Of a stretch of 43,160 bases of DNA, positions 1-6,148 are shown piece after piece. This DNA is from Dehalococcoidia bacterium (lineage in GTDB: Bacteria; Chloroflexota; Dehalococcoidia; Lucifugimonadales; Australimonadaceae), in assembly GCA_021296055.1 (NCBI GenBank), contig JAGWBE010000015.1, forward strand, positions 1 through 43,160, in the 5' to 3' direction. A program made the translations under genes and the position numbers. Numbering within the stretch: the first letter of the stretch is position 1; each line of letters starts with the position of its first letter. The notes below the pieces were generated by a model. It had not been told where the DNA came from. It did no database searches and was given only the letters and a program-made list of their open reading frames with translations.

Positions 1-867
1 GCGGAAGATGCAGGGCAGGCGGGTGCTGCCGCGGCGCGCTCCCTCGGGGATGGTGGACAGCTCCATTCGGCGCGTCCGCTTGGAGATGGGGTTGTTAATC
101 TTGCCCTCGGGCGGCCTCCAGAAGCGCCATCTGGGCCAGACGCCCAGCTTGGGATAGAAGGCGTAGGTCTGCTCCGATATCTGGTCGCGGTAGATCCACT
201 TCTTGTCCGGCGTCTCGAGGATGCGCACGTCCGTCCACGCCGCGCGCTGGCGCCACGCGCGGAGAATGGAGTCGCGGTGGAGGAAGCGCGCGTGGGATTC
301 GTCGATGGCGTTCTCGACACCGAAGCGCCAGTTGCCGTAGCGAACGTGGAACCACGGCATCACGTGCATGTCGTCGCGGAGCATCTCCTCCGGGATGTCC
401 TCCTCGACCGGAACCATCGGCGGGCCGTCGCCCATCCAGACCCACACCAGGCCGGCGCGCTCCTCGACGGGGTATGCCTTGATCTTCGTTACCGAGCGCC
501 CCGGCATCGGCGAATCGGGGCCGTCGGGCAGCGCCGCCAGCAGGTCGCCCGTGGCGAGGTCGAACGTCCACCCGTGGTAGATGCAGCTGATGGTCCCCTC
601 GAACTCGAACTTGCCTTGGTGCAGGGGGATGCCGCGGTGAGGGCAGCGGTTCTCGATGGCGTAGGCCTTGCCCTGGCGGCGGACGAACATCAGGTTCTGG
701 CCCAGCAGCGTGTAGGGCTTGGGGCGCTTGCCGAGGGAGAAGCGCGCCATGGCGGGATACCAGTAGTTGGGCAGGCCGGCGGCGGCGCTCGCGTAGGTGG
801 GGCCGCTGGCGATGCCCACCTTCTCCCTGCGCGGGACGGGTTGCGGCTGCTCGTTGGCGGTGCTCAT
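1..867 (-). CDS. Rieske non-heme iron ring-hydroxylating oxygenase, alpha subunit (3' end outside window)
   Basis: The gene runs off the left edge, so 289 N-terminal residues are visible and the C-terminus is missing. A Rieske [2Fe-2S] site is clear: C75-x-H77, 17 residues, then C95-x2-H98 (CPHRG ... CIYHGW). A mononuclear iron motif D189-x2-H192-x4-H197 follows (DESHARFLH), so both redox centres of a ring-hydroxylating or demethylating oxygenase alpha subunit are present. By family knowledge such enzymes insert dioxygen into aromatic or related substrates, using electrons from a reductase; the substrate here is unknown and no reductase gene is visible. The ATG at 867 has a GGGG stretch about 6 nt upstream and starts 9 nt after the stop of the thiamine-diphosphate enzyme, so the two are probably co-transcribed. 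Family assignment is firm, specificity open. Confidence 0.9.
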   Translation of the reverse strand, partial: MSTANEQPQPVPRREKVGIASGPTYASAAAGLPNYWYPAMARFSLGKRPKPYTLLGQNLMFVRRQGKAYAIENRCPHRGIPLHQGKFEFEGTISCIYHGWTFDLATGDLLAALPDGPDSPMPGRSVTKIKAYPVEERAGLVWVWMGDGPPMVPVEEDIPEEMLRDDMHVMPWFHVRYGNWRFGVENAIDESHARFLHRDSILRAWRQRAAWTDVRILETPDKKWIYRDQISEQTYAFYPKLGVWPRWRFWRPPEGKINNPISKRTRRMELSTIPEGARRGSTRLPCIFR

Positions 868-876
868 AGCTTGCCC

Positions 877-2517
877 CTACGCGAAGTTGTCGAAGCCGTT
901 CGGCGTGGCGACCTCGATGAGCGTGGCCGTCGGAGACGCCAGCGCCGCCTCCAAGGCGGGGGTCAACTCGGCCAGCGTCGCGGCCCGCGCGCCGTTCGCG
1001 CCGAACGCCTGCGCCAGTTTAGCGAAGTCGGGATTGCGCAGGTCGGTGCCGATGTAGCGCTCGGCGTAGCCTGCCCGCTGGCGCATGCGCGTCGATCCCC
1101 AGGCGTCGTCGTTGAACACGAGCACGATGGGGTTCAGCCCGTACTGGACGCAGGTGCCGAGTTCCTGGGCGTTGAACTGGAAGCCGCCGTCGCCCGTTAC
1201 GCACACGGCCGGACGATCGGGGATGCCCGCCTTGACGCCCATGGCCGCCGGGAAGGCGAACCCCAGCCCGCCCCACACGGGCGGCAGGTAGGTTCGCGGT
1301 TGGTGAACGGGGAGGCAGACGTTGGCGCGGACGGCGCCGATGGAGGCGTCGCCGGTGAAGATCGCCTCCGGGCCGACGACCTCGCGGATGGCGGCGAACG
1401 TGCGCATCGGGTTCGGATGCGCGTTCCACAGGTAGGCGTGGACGGCCTGCTTGAGGCGCGCCGCTTCCGCGTCGAAGCCGGGTTCCAAGCGCGTAGGCTT
1501 GCCGCGCACACCCTGGGCGAGGGCGGCAAGCACGGGCTTGGCGTCGCCGATGAGAGCGACGGTAGGCTCGTAGTTCTTGCCCATCGGTTCGGGGCTGACG
1601 TCGGTGTGGATGAGGGTAGGGGGGAGCTCGAGCGCCTGCGCTGTAGTGGAGGTGTAGCGGAGGCTGGAGCCGACGACGAGGAGCGTGTCCACGCCGGCGA
1701 GGAAGGTCTTGATGGGGTAGTCGGGGCTGGTTACGCCGCCGGGGCCTCCGAGCGGCCCGACGTTCAGCGGGTGCTCCGCCGGAATCGCGGCCTTGCCGCC
1801 CGGGGTGGTGAGGACAGGGACGCCTAATGTCTCGGCGAGGTCGAGCAGCTCGGTGGATGCGTCGGCGCGGTCTACGCCGGTGCCCGCCCAGATGGCGACG
1901 CGCCGTCCGGCCAGCAGCAGTTCGACGGCGCGCTCGATGGCGGCGGAGTCCGCCTGAGGACGCGGGAAGTCGCGCGAGAGGGGGATTTCCACGTCCGCCT
2001 CCTGCGCTTGCACGTCCACCGGAACCTCGATGGCGATGGGCTGCGGGCGCTGCGTGGCGAAACGGCGGAAGGCTTCGTAGACGGCGTCGGGGATGGCGTC
2101 GGAAGCGCTGACGTGGTGGCTCCACTGGCTCACCGTCGCAAGCATTGCCAGCTGGTCGGCGGTTTCGTGGTTCGCGCCGCGTCCGCGCCCGTAGAGGTGT
2201 TCCTCGGCGGTGCTGGTTAGGTTCAGGAGCGGAGAGAAGGAGAAGTGGGCTTCGCCCATGCCGCTGACGGAGTTGGCGGCGCCGGGGCCGGTGCTGGTGA
2301 GGCAGACGCCCGGCTTGCCGGTGGCGCGCCCGTAGCCGTCGGCCATCAGCGCGGCGGCGCGTTCGTCCCGCGTGGTGATGAGGCGGATGGAGTCTTGGAA
2401 GTCGTAGAGGGCGTCGAACAGTTCCATCGTGTGGGCGCCGATGAGGCCGAACACGACCTCGACTCCCTGCGCTTGCAAGGAGCTGAAGAGCGCCTGGCTG
2501 CCCTTGAGTCGTGCCAT
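877..2517 (-). CDS. Thiamine-diphosphate-dependent enzyme, acetolactate-synthase/decarboxylase superfamily
   Basis: A 546-residue protein with the three-domain layout of the acetolactate synthase/benzoylformate decarboxylase superfamily. The N-terminal pyrimidine-binding domain has the conserved glutamate in a TTRDERAAALMADGYGR context near residue 50. A central domain and a C-terminal pyrophosphate-binding domain follow, the latter with the GDG...N motif (TGDGGFQFNAQE ... VLVFND, about 425-455). Length is normal for the family. It sits 9 nt upstream of the Rieske oxygenase on the same strand, which hints at joint catabolism of a small organic acid or aromatic compound rather than branched-chain amino acid synthesis; no acetolactate synthase small subunit is adjacent. 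The precise reaction (2-oxoacid decarboxylase, carboligase or lyase) cannot be read from sequence. The start is the ATG at 2517; its ribosome binding site is weak. Confidence 0.85.
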   Translation of the reverse strand: MARLKGSQALFSSLQAQGVEVVFGLIGAHTMELFDALYDFQDSIRLITTRDERAAALMADGYGRATGKPGVCLTSTGPGAANSVSGMGEAHFSFSPLLNLTSTAEEHLYGRGRGANHETADQLAMLATVSQWSHHVSASDAIPDAVYEAFRRFATQRPQPIAIEVPVDVQAQEADVEIPLSRDFPRPQADSAAIERAVELLLAGRRVAIWAGTGVDRADASTELLDLAETLGVPVLTTPGGKAAIPAEHPLNVGPLGGPGGVTSPDYPIKTFLAGVDTLLVVGSSLRYTSTTAQALELPPTLIHTDVSPEPMGKNYEPTVALIGDAKPVLAALAQGVRGKPTRLEPGFDAEAARLKQAVHAYLWNAHPNPMRTFAAIREVVGPEAIFTGDASIGAVRANVCLPVHQPRTYLPPVWGGLGFAFPAAMGVKAGIPDRPAVCVTGDGGFQFNAQELGTCVQYGLNPIVLVFNDDAWGSTRMRQRAGYAERYIGTDLRNPDFAKLAQAFGANGARAATLAELTPALEAALASPTATLIEVATPNGFDNFA

Positions 2518-2570
2518 ACGCGAACCCTGGCCTTTCTAGGGCGGGGCGCCTGCGCCGCGCCGCGGGGAGC

Positions 2571-2579
2571 ATCGTAGCA
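2571..2579 (-). promoter_or_regulatory. Candidate extended -10 promoter (TGCTACGAT) for the thiamine-diphosphate enzyme operon
   Basis: Read on the minus strand the site is TGC followed by TACGAT, an extended -10 element 53 nt before the ATG at 2517. No good -35 is seen, as allowed for extended -10 promoters. The same TGCTAnnnT form recurs before several other genes in this window, which is the main support. Confidence 0.35.
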
Positions 2580-2683
2580 AAAAGCGGCTCGCGCCGCCCA
2601 GCGCCGCGTTGCGCGCCGCGCGAGCGTTGGCTTATGCTGGCCTTGTCGTGCGGGATGGAGCGGCTGGCTCTCCCGCGCGGGGC

Positions 2684-2758
2684 GGCAACGTAGCTCAGCG
2701 GCAGAGCGGGCGCTTCATAAGCGCTAGGTCACAGGTTCGAATCCTGTCGTTGCCACCA
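2684..2758 (+). tRNA. tRNA-Met (CAT), elongator type
   Basis: A complete cloverleaf can be drawn. The 7-bp acceptor stem GGCAACG/CGTTGCC is perfect, the D arm is GCTC/GAGC, the anticodon stem has loop TTCATAA giving anticodon CAT, the T arm is ACAGG-TTCGAAT-CCTGT, and A plus an encoded CCA ends at 2758. The G1-C72 pair and the absence of three consecutive GC pairs next to the anticodon loop argue against the initiator. Similarity of the acceptor and T arms to E. coli elongator tRNA-Met favours that over the lysidine-modified tRNA-Ile2. Confidence 0.95.
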
Positions 2759-2763
2759 TGCCC

Positions 2764-3336
2764 CTACCCCGTGCTTGCCTGCTTCGGGTTTGCAATGTCT
2801 GCCTGATTGGCAAAGGCGGCCCATGCCACCGCCGTAAGCATGCGCACCGGGTTCAGAATCTGCCAGATGACCCCATTGTCGACGAAATAGGCATTGGCGA
2901 AGACGAGGGCGCCCAGCCCTGCCGAAACAACTGCGCTCACGTAACCCCAAGGGCTGCGGGAGCGCCAAAATGCTGCTGCCGCCACTCCGGAGCAGCCTAT
3001 AAACAGCGGGTTAACCGTCCGCCACACGTTGCCCCAATGATCGCCGAATAGGTCGCTATAGCCGTTCGCCAGCACGACCAGGGCTAATAGACCCAACGCC
3101 AGGCTGCGGATCCAGTGGACCTGTTGAGTGCTCAACCATACCCACCAGACGCCGGCGAATCCCATCAGCAGGGGGCCAATCTGCCACAGTTTCCAGGGCC
3201 AATAGGGGACCGACATCCCCTCCGGGTCAACGAGGACGGTCCTCTCCGTCCAGGCAAAGATGGCCAACGCAAGGAAGGCTATGGCGCATAAGGCGGGAAT
3301 GGGACCCAGGTCTCGGGGAGCAAATGGTTTGAGCAT
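2764..3336 (-). CDS. Hypothetical multi-pass membrane protein
   Basis: A 190-residue hydrophobic protein I cannot assign to a family. About five or six membrane-spanning stretches are visible, beginning with a segment around residues 12-30 (IPALCAIAFLALAIFAW) and continuing near 50-70, 75-95, 108-125 and 130-150. Short polar loops are rich in Trp and Pro. It has no obvious catalytic motif. It lies between the elongator tRNA-Met and the first tRNA-Val copy, ends 5 nt beyond the tRNA-Met CCA on the opposite strand, and starts at the ATG at 3336. Codon use looks slightly less GC-biased than in the enzyme genes to its left. Likely cytoplasmic-membrane located; role unknown. Confidence 0.65.
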   Translation of the reverse strand: MLKPFAPRDLGPIPALCAIAFLALAIFAWTERTVLVDPEGMSVPYWPWKLWQIGPLLMGFAGVWWVWLSTQQVHWIRSLALGLLALVVLANGYSDLFGDHWGNVWRTVNPLFIGCSGVAAAAFWRSRSPWGYVSAVVSAGLGALVFANAYFVDNGVIWQILNPVRMLTAVAWAAFANQADIANPKQASTG

Positions 3337-3399
3337 CAGCCAATCTTACGGCTGCGCGGATACGGCGTGTCAAATCCTGCTGCATCTTCCGGGAGGGCC

Positions 3400-3498
3400 G
3401 GTGGGCGGAGCAGGGATCGAACCTGCGGCCTCCTGTGTGTAAGACAGGCGCTCTCACCGCTGAGCTATCCGCCCCGCCCTACCACACCGCCGCCATCG
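3400..3498. repeat. Direct repeat, copy A: whole tRNA-Val plus 15 bp of aroE 3' end
   Basis: Bases 3400-3479 are identical to 4953-5032 (80 bp). After a 4-bp insertion (TACC, 3480-3483), bases 3484-3498 again match 5033-5047 (15 bp). The second block corresponds to coding sequence of the intact aroE at copy B, so copy A looks like the derived copy. Identity stops on the other side at the last base of the tRNA CCA (G in A, A in B, read on the tRNA strand). Confidence 0.9.
3402..3474 (-). tRNA. tRNA-Val (TAC), copy A
   Basis: Read on the minus strand, the acceptor stem GGGCGGA/TCCGCCC is perfect, the D arm is GCTC/GAGC, the anticodon stem CCTGT/ACAGG closes loop CTTACAC (anticodon TAC), and the T arm is GCAGG-TTCGATC-CCTGC. 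The gene body is identical to copy B at 4952-5027. Unlike the other three tRNAs in the window, the 3' CCA is not encoded (the genome reads CCG), so maturation would need the CCA-adding enzyme. Confidence 0.93.
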
Positions 3499-3509
3499 GC
3501 AGCATCACC

Positions 3510-3668
3510 ATGCCCGGCCTCCCGCCAACCCCTGCACCCTCAGACGCGGGGCGTCGGCGGATAGACGAGGCCGTGTGCGGCGTCCTGGGATTCGACCCGG
3601 AGTGGGTGGTCGCCATACGGCGGGACTTGGCGTGGGAACCGTCGGTAACGGACGCGCGGCGCAGCTAG
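3510..3668 (+). pseudogene. Short ORF, apparent C-terminal tail of a larger protein, inside the tRNA-Val islet
   Basis: A 52-residue open frame from ATG 3510 ends in a conserved-looking block (RRRIDEAVCGVLGFDPEWV, then IRRDLAWEPSV). The composition is that of the helical end of a bigger protein, not of a free-standing peptide, and there is no ribosome binding site before the ATG. I have an unverified impression that such tails occur in restriction-modification DNA methyltransferases, but I cannot confirm a family. The frame continues upstream only into the tRNA repeat, so whatever preceded it has been lost. It is divergent from the TIR gene. Confidence 0.4.
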
Positions 3669-3766
3669 GCCGTCGCTCCTCAACCATGCCCAACTGTCAT
3701 GCCGATTGCTTTGATAGACTTATACATCCTTAGTTGCAAGCTTTCCTCTGGGTGGGCGTAGCGGAC

Positions 3767-4825
3767 CTAAAACTCATTGAATGCTTTAAGTAGTTTCATG
3801 ATAGCTGGCATATTTAGTTCATCGCCCTGATACCGACATTCGTAGAGCCCCTGAAGATTGAAGGGGAGCTCCAATCCCTCTTCGACCAACAGGATAAACT
3901 TGTCACCGTACAAAGCCATGGCCGCTCCTATCTCAATCAGCACGTTTGCATTTATCTGTGGCACTTCATTTCCTGCCTGATCGGAGAGCACTTTATCGGT
4001 CCCAACGTGAATCACAGCGGCTCGACATGTTCTCATGGCGCTCATGACCTTCTGGGGAACTGGCTTGGCAGAAGTCTCGTGCTCCATAGCTACGACTGGT
4101 TCGAACCTTCCATACGTGACAAGTTCCTTCAGTTGACTCAAGATTTTCTCGTTCGCCCCATGCGTAATGAATACTTGGTTGCTGTCTGCTGCTGCACTCT
4201 TATTTATGCCGCCCTCTTCCTGATCGTTGACCTGGGAAGGCCAATCCTCTTCCTCCGATTCCACTGCCTCCAAGGCTGCTTGCTGCTCATTGCTAGGCTG
4301 CATGCTAATGAACCGACTGGACTTATCGTTGTCGAAGTCAAAGCGAGTTGACAAGCCTTTGCGTCCGAAAACGAGAGTTCCGAGGTCAACCTCCTGAGCA
4401 ACATGGAAGAAACAAATCGCCTGGTCCTTGAGAATTTTTTCCGAATCGGAGACCGCGTCCTTGAAGTGGTCGTGCCAGTGTGCTGCCACATCGGTGGCGG
4501 TCGCGGTGCTCTCGTGACGGTGAACGACCTTCTCAACGAATGCCGTGTATGGCTTCACGTCTCGAACGATTTCGCGCATCGCTTCGATACGTGAAGCAGC
4601 TGATTCCTTCACTATCCGGCGGCCTCGCTCGGTAATCTTCAGTTTCCCACTGTCTTCCTCAGCTATGACCCAAAACTTAAGAGCGGTCAGCTTCCGCCCG
4701 TCAAGGTATTTATTGGCAACGACGGCCTTGGTCTCCGTCAGCGTCGCCCCAATGGGTTTGGTAGCGAGATAGGTACATATGGCCACAATGTCTTCGACAG
4801 TGGTTCGAATGGGAAGCAACGACAC
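3767..4825 (-). CDS. TIR-domain protein (CAP12/Pycsar-effector TIR-like) with N-terminal helical/winged-helix-like region
   Basis: A 352-residue soluble protein. Residues about 217-330 fit the prokaryotic TIR-like family found in CBASS and Pycsar effectors: it opens with NQVFITHGANE, has an FEPVV strand, and places a glutamate in NVLIEIGAAMAL (E298), the position of the NAD-cleaving catalytic residue in this family, followed by FILLVEEG and LPFNLQGLYEC. Residues 1-170 are predicted helical with a winged-helix look (TERGRRIV near 65-72) and could sense a signal or bind a partner; residues 175-215 are an acidic linker. The start is the GTG at 4825, supported by an AAGGAGG box (4833-4839) 7 nt upstream. 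By family knowledge it would deplete NAD on activation and cause abortive infection. No cyclase, ThsA-like partner or other defence gene is adjacent. TIR call firm, defence role inferred. Confidence 0.8.
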   Translation of the reverse strand: MSLLPIRTTVEDIVAICTYLATKPIGATLTETKAVVANKYLDGRKLTALKFWVIAEEDSGKLKITERGRRIVKESAASRIEAMREIVRDVKPYTAFVEKVVHRHESTATATDVAAHWHDHFKDAVSDSEKILKDQAICFFHVAQEVDLGTLVFGRKGLSTRFDFDNDKSSRFISMQPSNEQQAALEAVESEEEDWPSQVNDQEEGGINKSAAADSNQVFITHGANEKILSQLKELVTYGRFEPVVAMEHETSAKPVPQKVMSAMRTCRAAVIHVGTDKVLSDQAGNEVPQINANVLIEIGAAMALYGDKFILLVEEGLELPFNLQGLYECRYQGDELNMPAIMKLLKAFNEF

Positions 4826-4851
4826 GGCTTGGCCTCCTTACTGGTATTCCC

Positions 4852-4880
4852 ATAATAAGAGGCTATCCGTTGGATGTCAA
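4852..4880 (-). promoter_or_regulatory. Sigma-70-type promoter of the TIR gene
   Basis: On the minus strand a perfect -35 TTGACA (4875-4880), a 17-bp spacer and TATTAT (4852-4857) lie just before the AAGGAGG box of the TIR gene. This is the closest match to consensus in the window and gives a very short leader. An islet that carries its own strong promoter can be expressed wherever it lands. Confidence 0.75.
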
Positions 4881-4901
4881 GTGATTAGTGGCGCATGGCA
4901 T

Positions 4902-4918
4902 TGCCTGATGGTCAGGCA
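4902..4918. promoter_or_regulatory. Perfect inverted repeat upstream of the TIR promoter (possible operator)
   Basis: TGCCTGA-tgg-TCAGGCA forms a 7-bp-arm inverted repeat starting 22 bp upstream of the -35 box. It could be a regulator binding site. No regulator gene is adjacent, so this is a sequence observation only. Confidence 0.35.
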
Positions 4919-4951
4919 TGCATAATAGGCAGTCAATGCCCCCACCTCCGC

Positions 4952-5027
4952 TGGTGGGCGGAGCAGGGATCGAACCTGCGGCCTCCTGTGTGTAAGACAG
5001 GCGCTCTCACCGCTGAGCTATCCGCCC
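4952..5027 (-). tRNA. tRNA-Val (TAC), copy B, with encoded CCA
   Basis: The body is identical to copy A at 3402-3474, with acceptor GGGCGGA/TCCGCCC and anticodon TAC. Here the 3' CCA is encoded (4952-4954), as in the tRNA-Met and tRNA-Ala genes, so this is probably the original copy. Its first 21 nt overlap the 3' end of aroE, whose stop codon lies within the D arm. Confidence 0.95.
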
Positions 5028-5047
5028 CGCCCACACCGCCGCCATCG
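4953..5047. repeat. Direct repeat, copy B
   Basis: Partner of 3400-3498. It covers the whole tRNA-Val and the last 15 bp (5033-5047) shared with copy A, which here are an intact part of the aroE reading frame. Confidence 0.9.
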
Positions 5048-6146
5048 CGTTGAAGACGCGCGCGTACGCATCCTCTCGCGTTAGGCCCATCGCCTCCAGC
5101 GGCTCCGCCATCACGCGGCGCACGAACCCCTCCACCGCCTGGAGGATGTTCATCCCTTGGCCGTTCAGCGTATCGTGGCCGCCGAGGCGCGCTTGGCGGA
5201 GCATGGGCGTCTCGGCGGGGCTGTAGATGAGGTCGAAGAACAGGGCGTGCGGCTTGGCGGCGGCGATAGCCTGGGCGGAGGCGCGCCCGTTCGCCGCGAT
5301 GTCCTCGCCCGCCGCCGCGAGCCACGCGCGATGGAACGCTTCGTCGTCCGCGAACTCCGATTCGGCGTAGGCCGGCGGGTTGGCGGGCGCCAACGGGCTG
5401 TATCCCTCCAAGCACGTCGCGCGCCCGCCGGGCAGGCGGCGCATCCCCGATTGGCCGACCGACGACGCGTTGATGACTACGTCCGCCGAGGCGACCGCGC
5501 CCGCCAACTCCGCGTTCTCCACCGCATCCGCGTTGCCGTCGGCCGCCGCCACCGCCTCCGCCAACTCACGCGCCGCCGCCTCGCTCCGGTTGGCGATGAG
5601 CAAGCGCCCTTCGCCGAGATGCTGCGCGACGCCGAACGCCGCCGCCCTCCCTGCGCCCCCCGCGCCGACGATGAGCACGCACAGCCCGTCGAGGCTCGTC
5701 AACGGCGGCGTGGGGCGCCACGGCGCGGGCGTGAGCAGCGAGCCGACCACGCCGTCCGCGTCGGTGTTGTAGCCGATCAGCCGCCCGTCTTCCGTGCGGC
5801 GGAGCGTGTTCACCGCGCCGATGCGCGCCGCCGTCGGGTCTACTTCGTCGAGCGACTCCATCACCGCCAGCTTGTACGGCACGGTTACGTTGCCGCCGGC
5901 GAAGGTTGGCAGTCGGCGCAGGGCGGCGACGAGCGCGGGCAACTGTTCCGCCGTAACGTCGAACGGGAGGTATGCCGCGTCGATTTCCAGCGCCGCGAAC
6001 GCCGCGTTCCAGATGCTCGGGCTCTTCGCGTATTCGCTCGGGTGGTCGCCGATGATGCCGCAGAGCAGCGAGCGCTCCTCGGCGGCGGAATCGAGCGCGT
6101 TGCCGACGAGGGGTTGCAGCAAGCCCAGCGCATCGGCCCGCTCCAT
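5007..6146 (-). CDS. aroE: Shikimate dehydrogenase
   Basis: A 379-residue enzyme that reduces 3-dehydroshikimate with NADPH in the shikimate pathway. Visible family motifs: the substrate serines in EYAKSPS, the catalytic lysine in GGNVTVPYK, GAVNTL, GYNTDADG, the Rossmann loop VLIVGAGGAGRAAA, ANRS, DVVINASSVGQ, and DLIYSP ... NGQGMNILQA near the end. It is about 90 residues longer than usual, mostly from an insertion between the INASSVGQ strand and DLIYSP. The start is the ATG at 6146, two nt after the ugd stop, which implies co-transcription; an in-frame ATG at 6191 would overlap ugd by 43 nt and is less likely. The C-terminus (AGRIAQR) is encoded by the first bases of the overlapping tRNA-Val. 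Confidence 0.88.
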   Translation of the reverse strand: MERADALGLLQPLVGNALDSAAEERSLLCGIIGDHPSEYAKSPSIWNAAFAALEIDAAYLPFDVTAEQLPALVAALRRLPTFAGGNVTVPYKLAVMESLDEVDPTAARIGAVNTLRRTEDGRLIGYNTDADGVVGSLLTPAPWRPTPPLTSLDGLCVLIVGAGGAGRAAAFGVAQHLGEGRLLIANRSEAAARELAEAVAAADGNADAVENAELAGAVASADVVINASSVGQSGMRRLPGGRATCLEGYSPLAPANPPAYAESEFADDEAFHRAWLAAAGEDIAANGRASAQAIAAAKPHALFFDLIYSPAETPMLRQARLGGHDTLNGQGMNILQAVEGFVRRVMAEPLEAMGLTREDAYARVFNAMAAVWAGRIAQR

Positions 6147-6148
6147 CG

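Larger units (their letters stand above)
3480..4952. other. Candidate horizontally acquired defence islet between tRNA-Val direct repeats
   Basis: About 1.5 kb lies between the two identical tRNA-Val genes. Its base composition is close to half G+C, clearly below the neighbours. It contains a TIR-domain gene with its own promoter, a protein-tail fragment, and no housekeeping gene. No integrase or transposase is present, and both tRNA copies are complete, so this is not a textbook attL/attR pair; duplication of the tRNA during insertion or by recombination is the inference. Confidence 0.55.

Noticed and set aside
277..1827. Long open frame on the plus strand over the thiamine-diphosphate and Rieske genes
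   Set aside because: It is an antisense shadow produced by high GC at third codon positions; its translation is low-complexity Arg/Gly/Val-rich and shows no family motif.
2684..2758. Initiator tRNA-fMet
   Set aside because: The first acceptor pair is G-C, and the three GC pairs of initiators next to the anticodon loop are absent.
3400..5047. Classic integrase-made island with attL/attR in the tRNA 3' half
   Set aside because: Both tRNA copies are complete and include 5' flanking aroE sequence, and no integrase gene is present.
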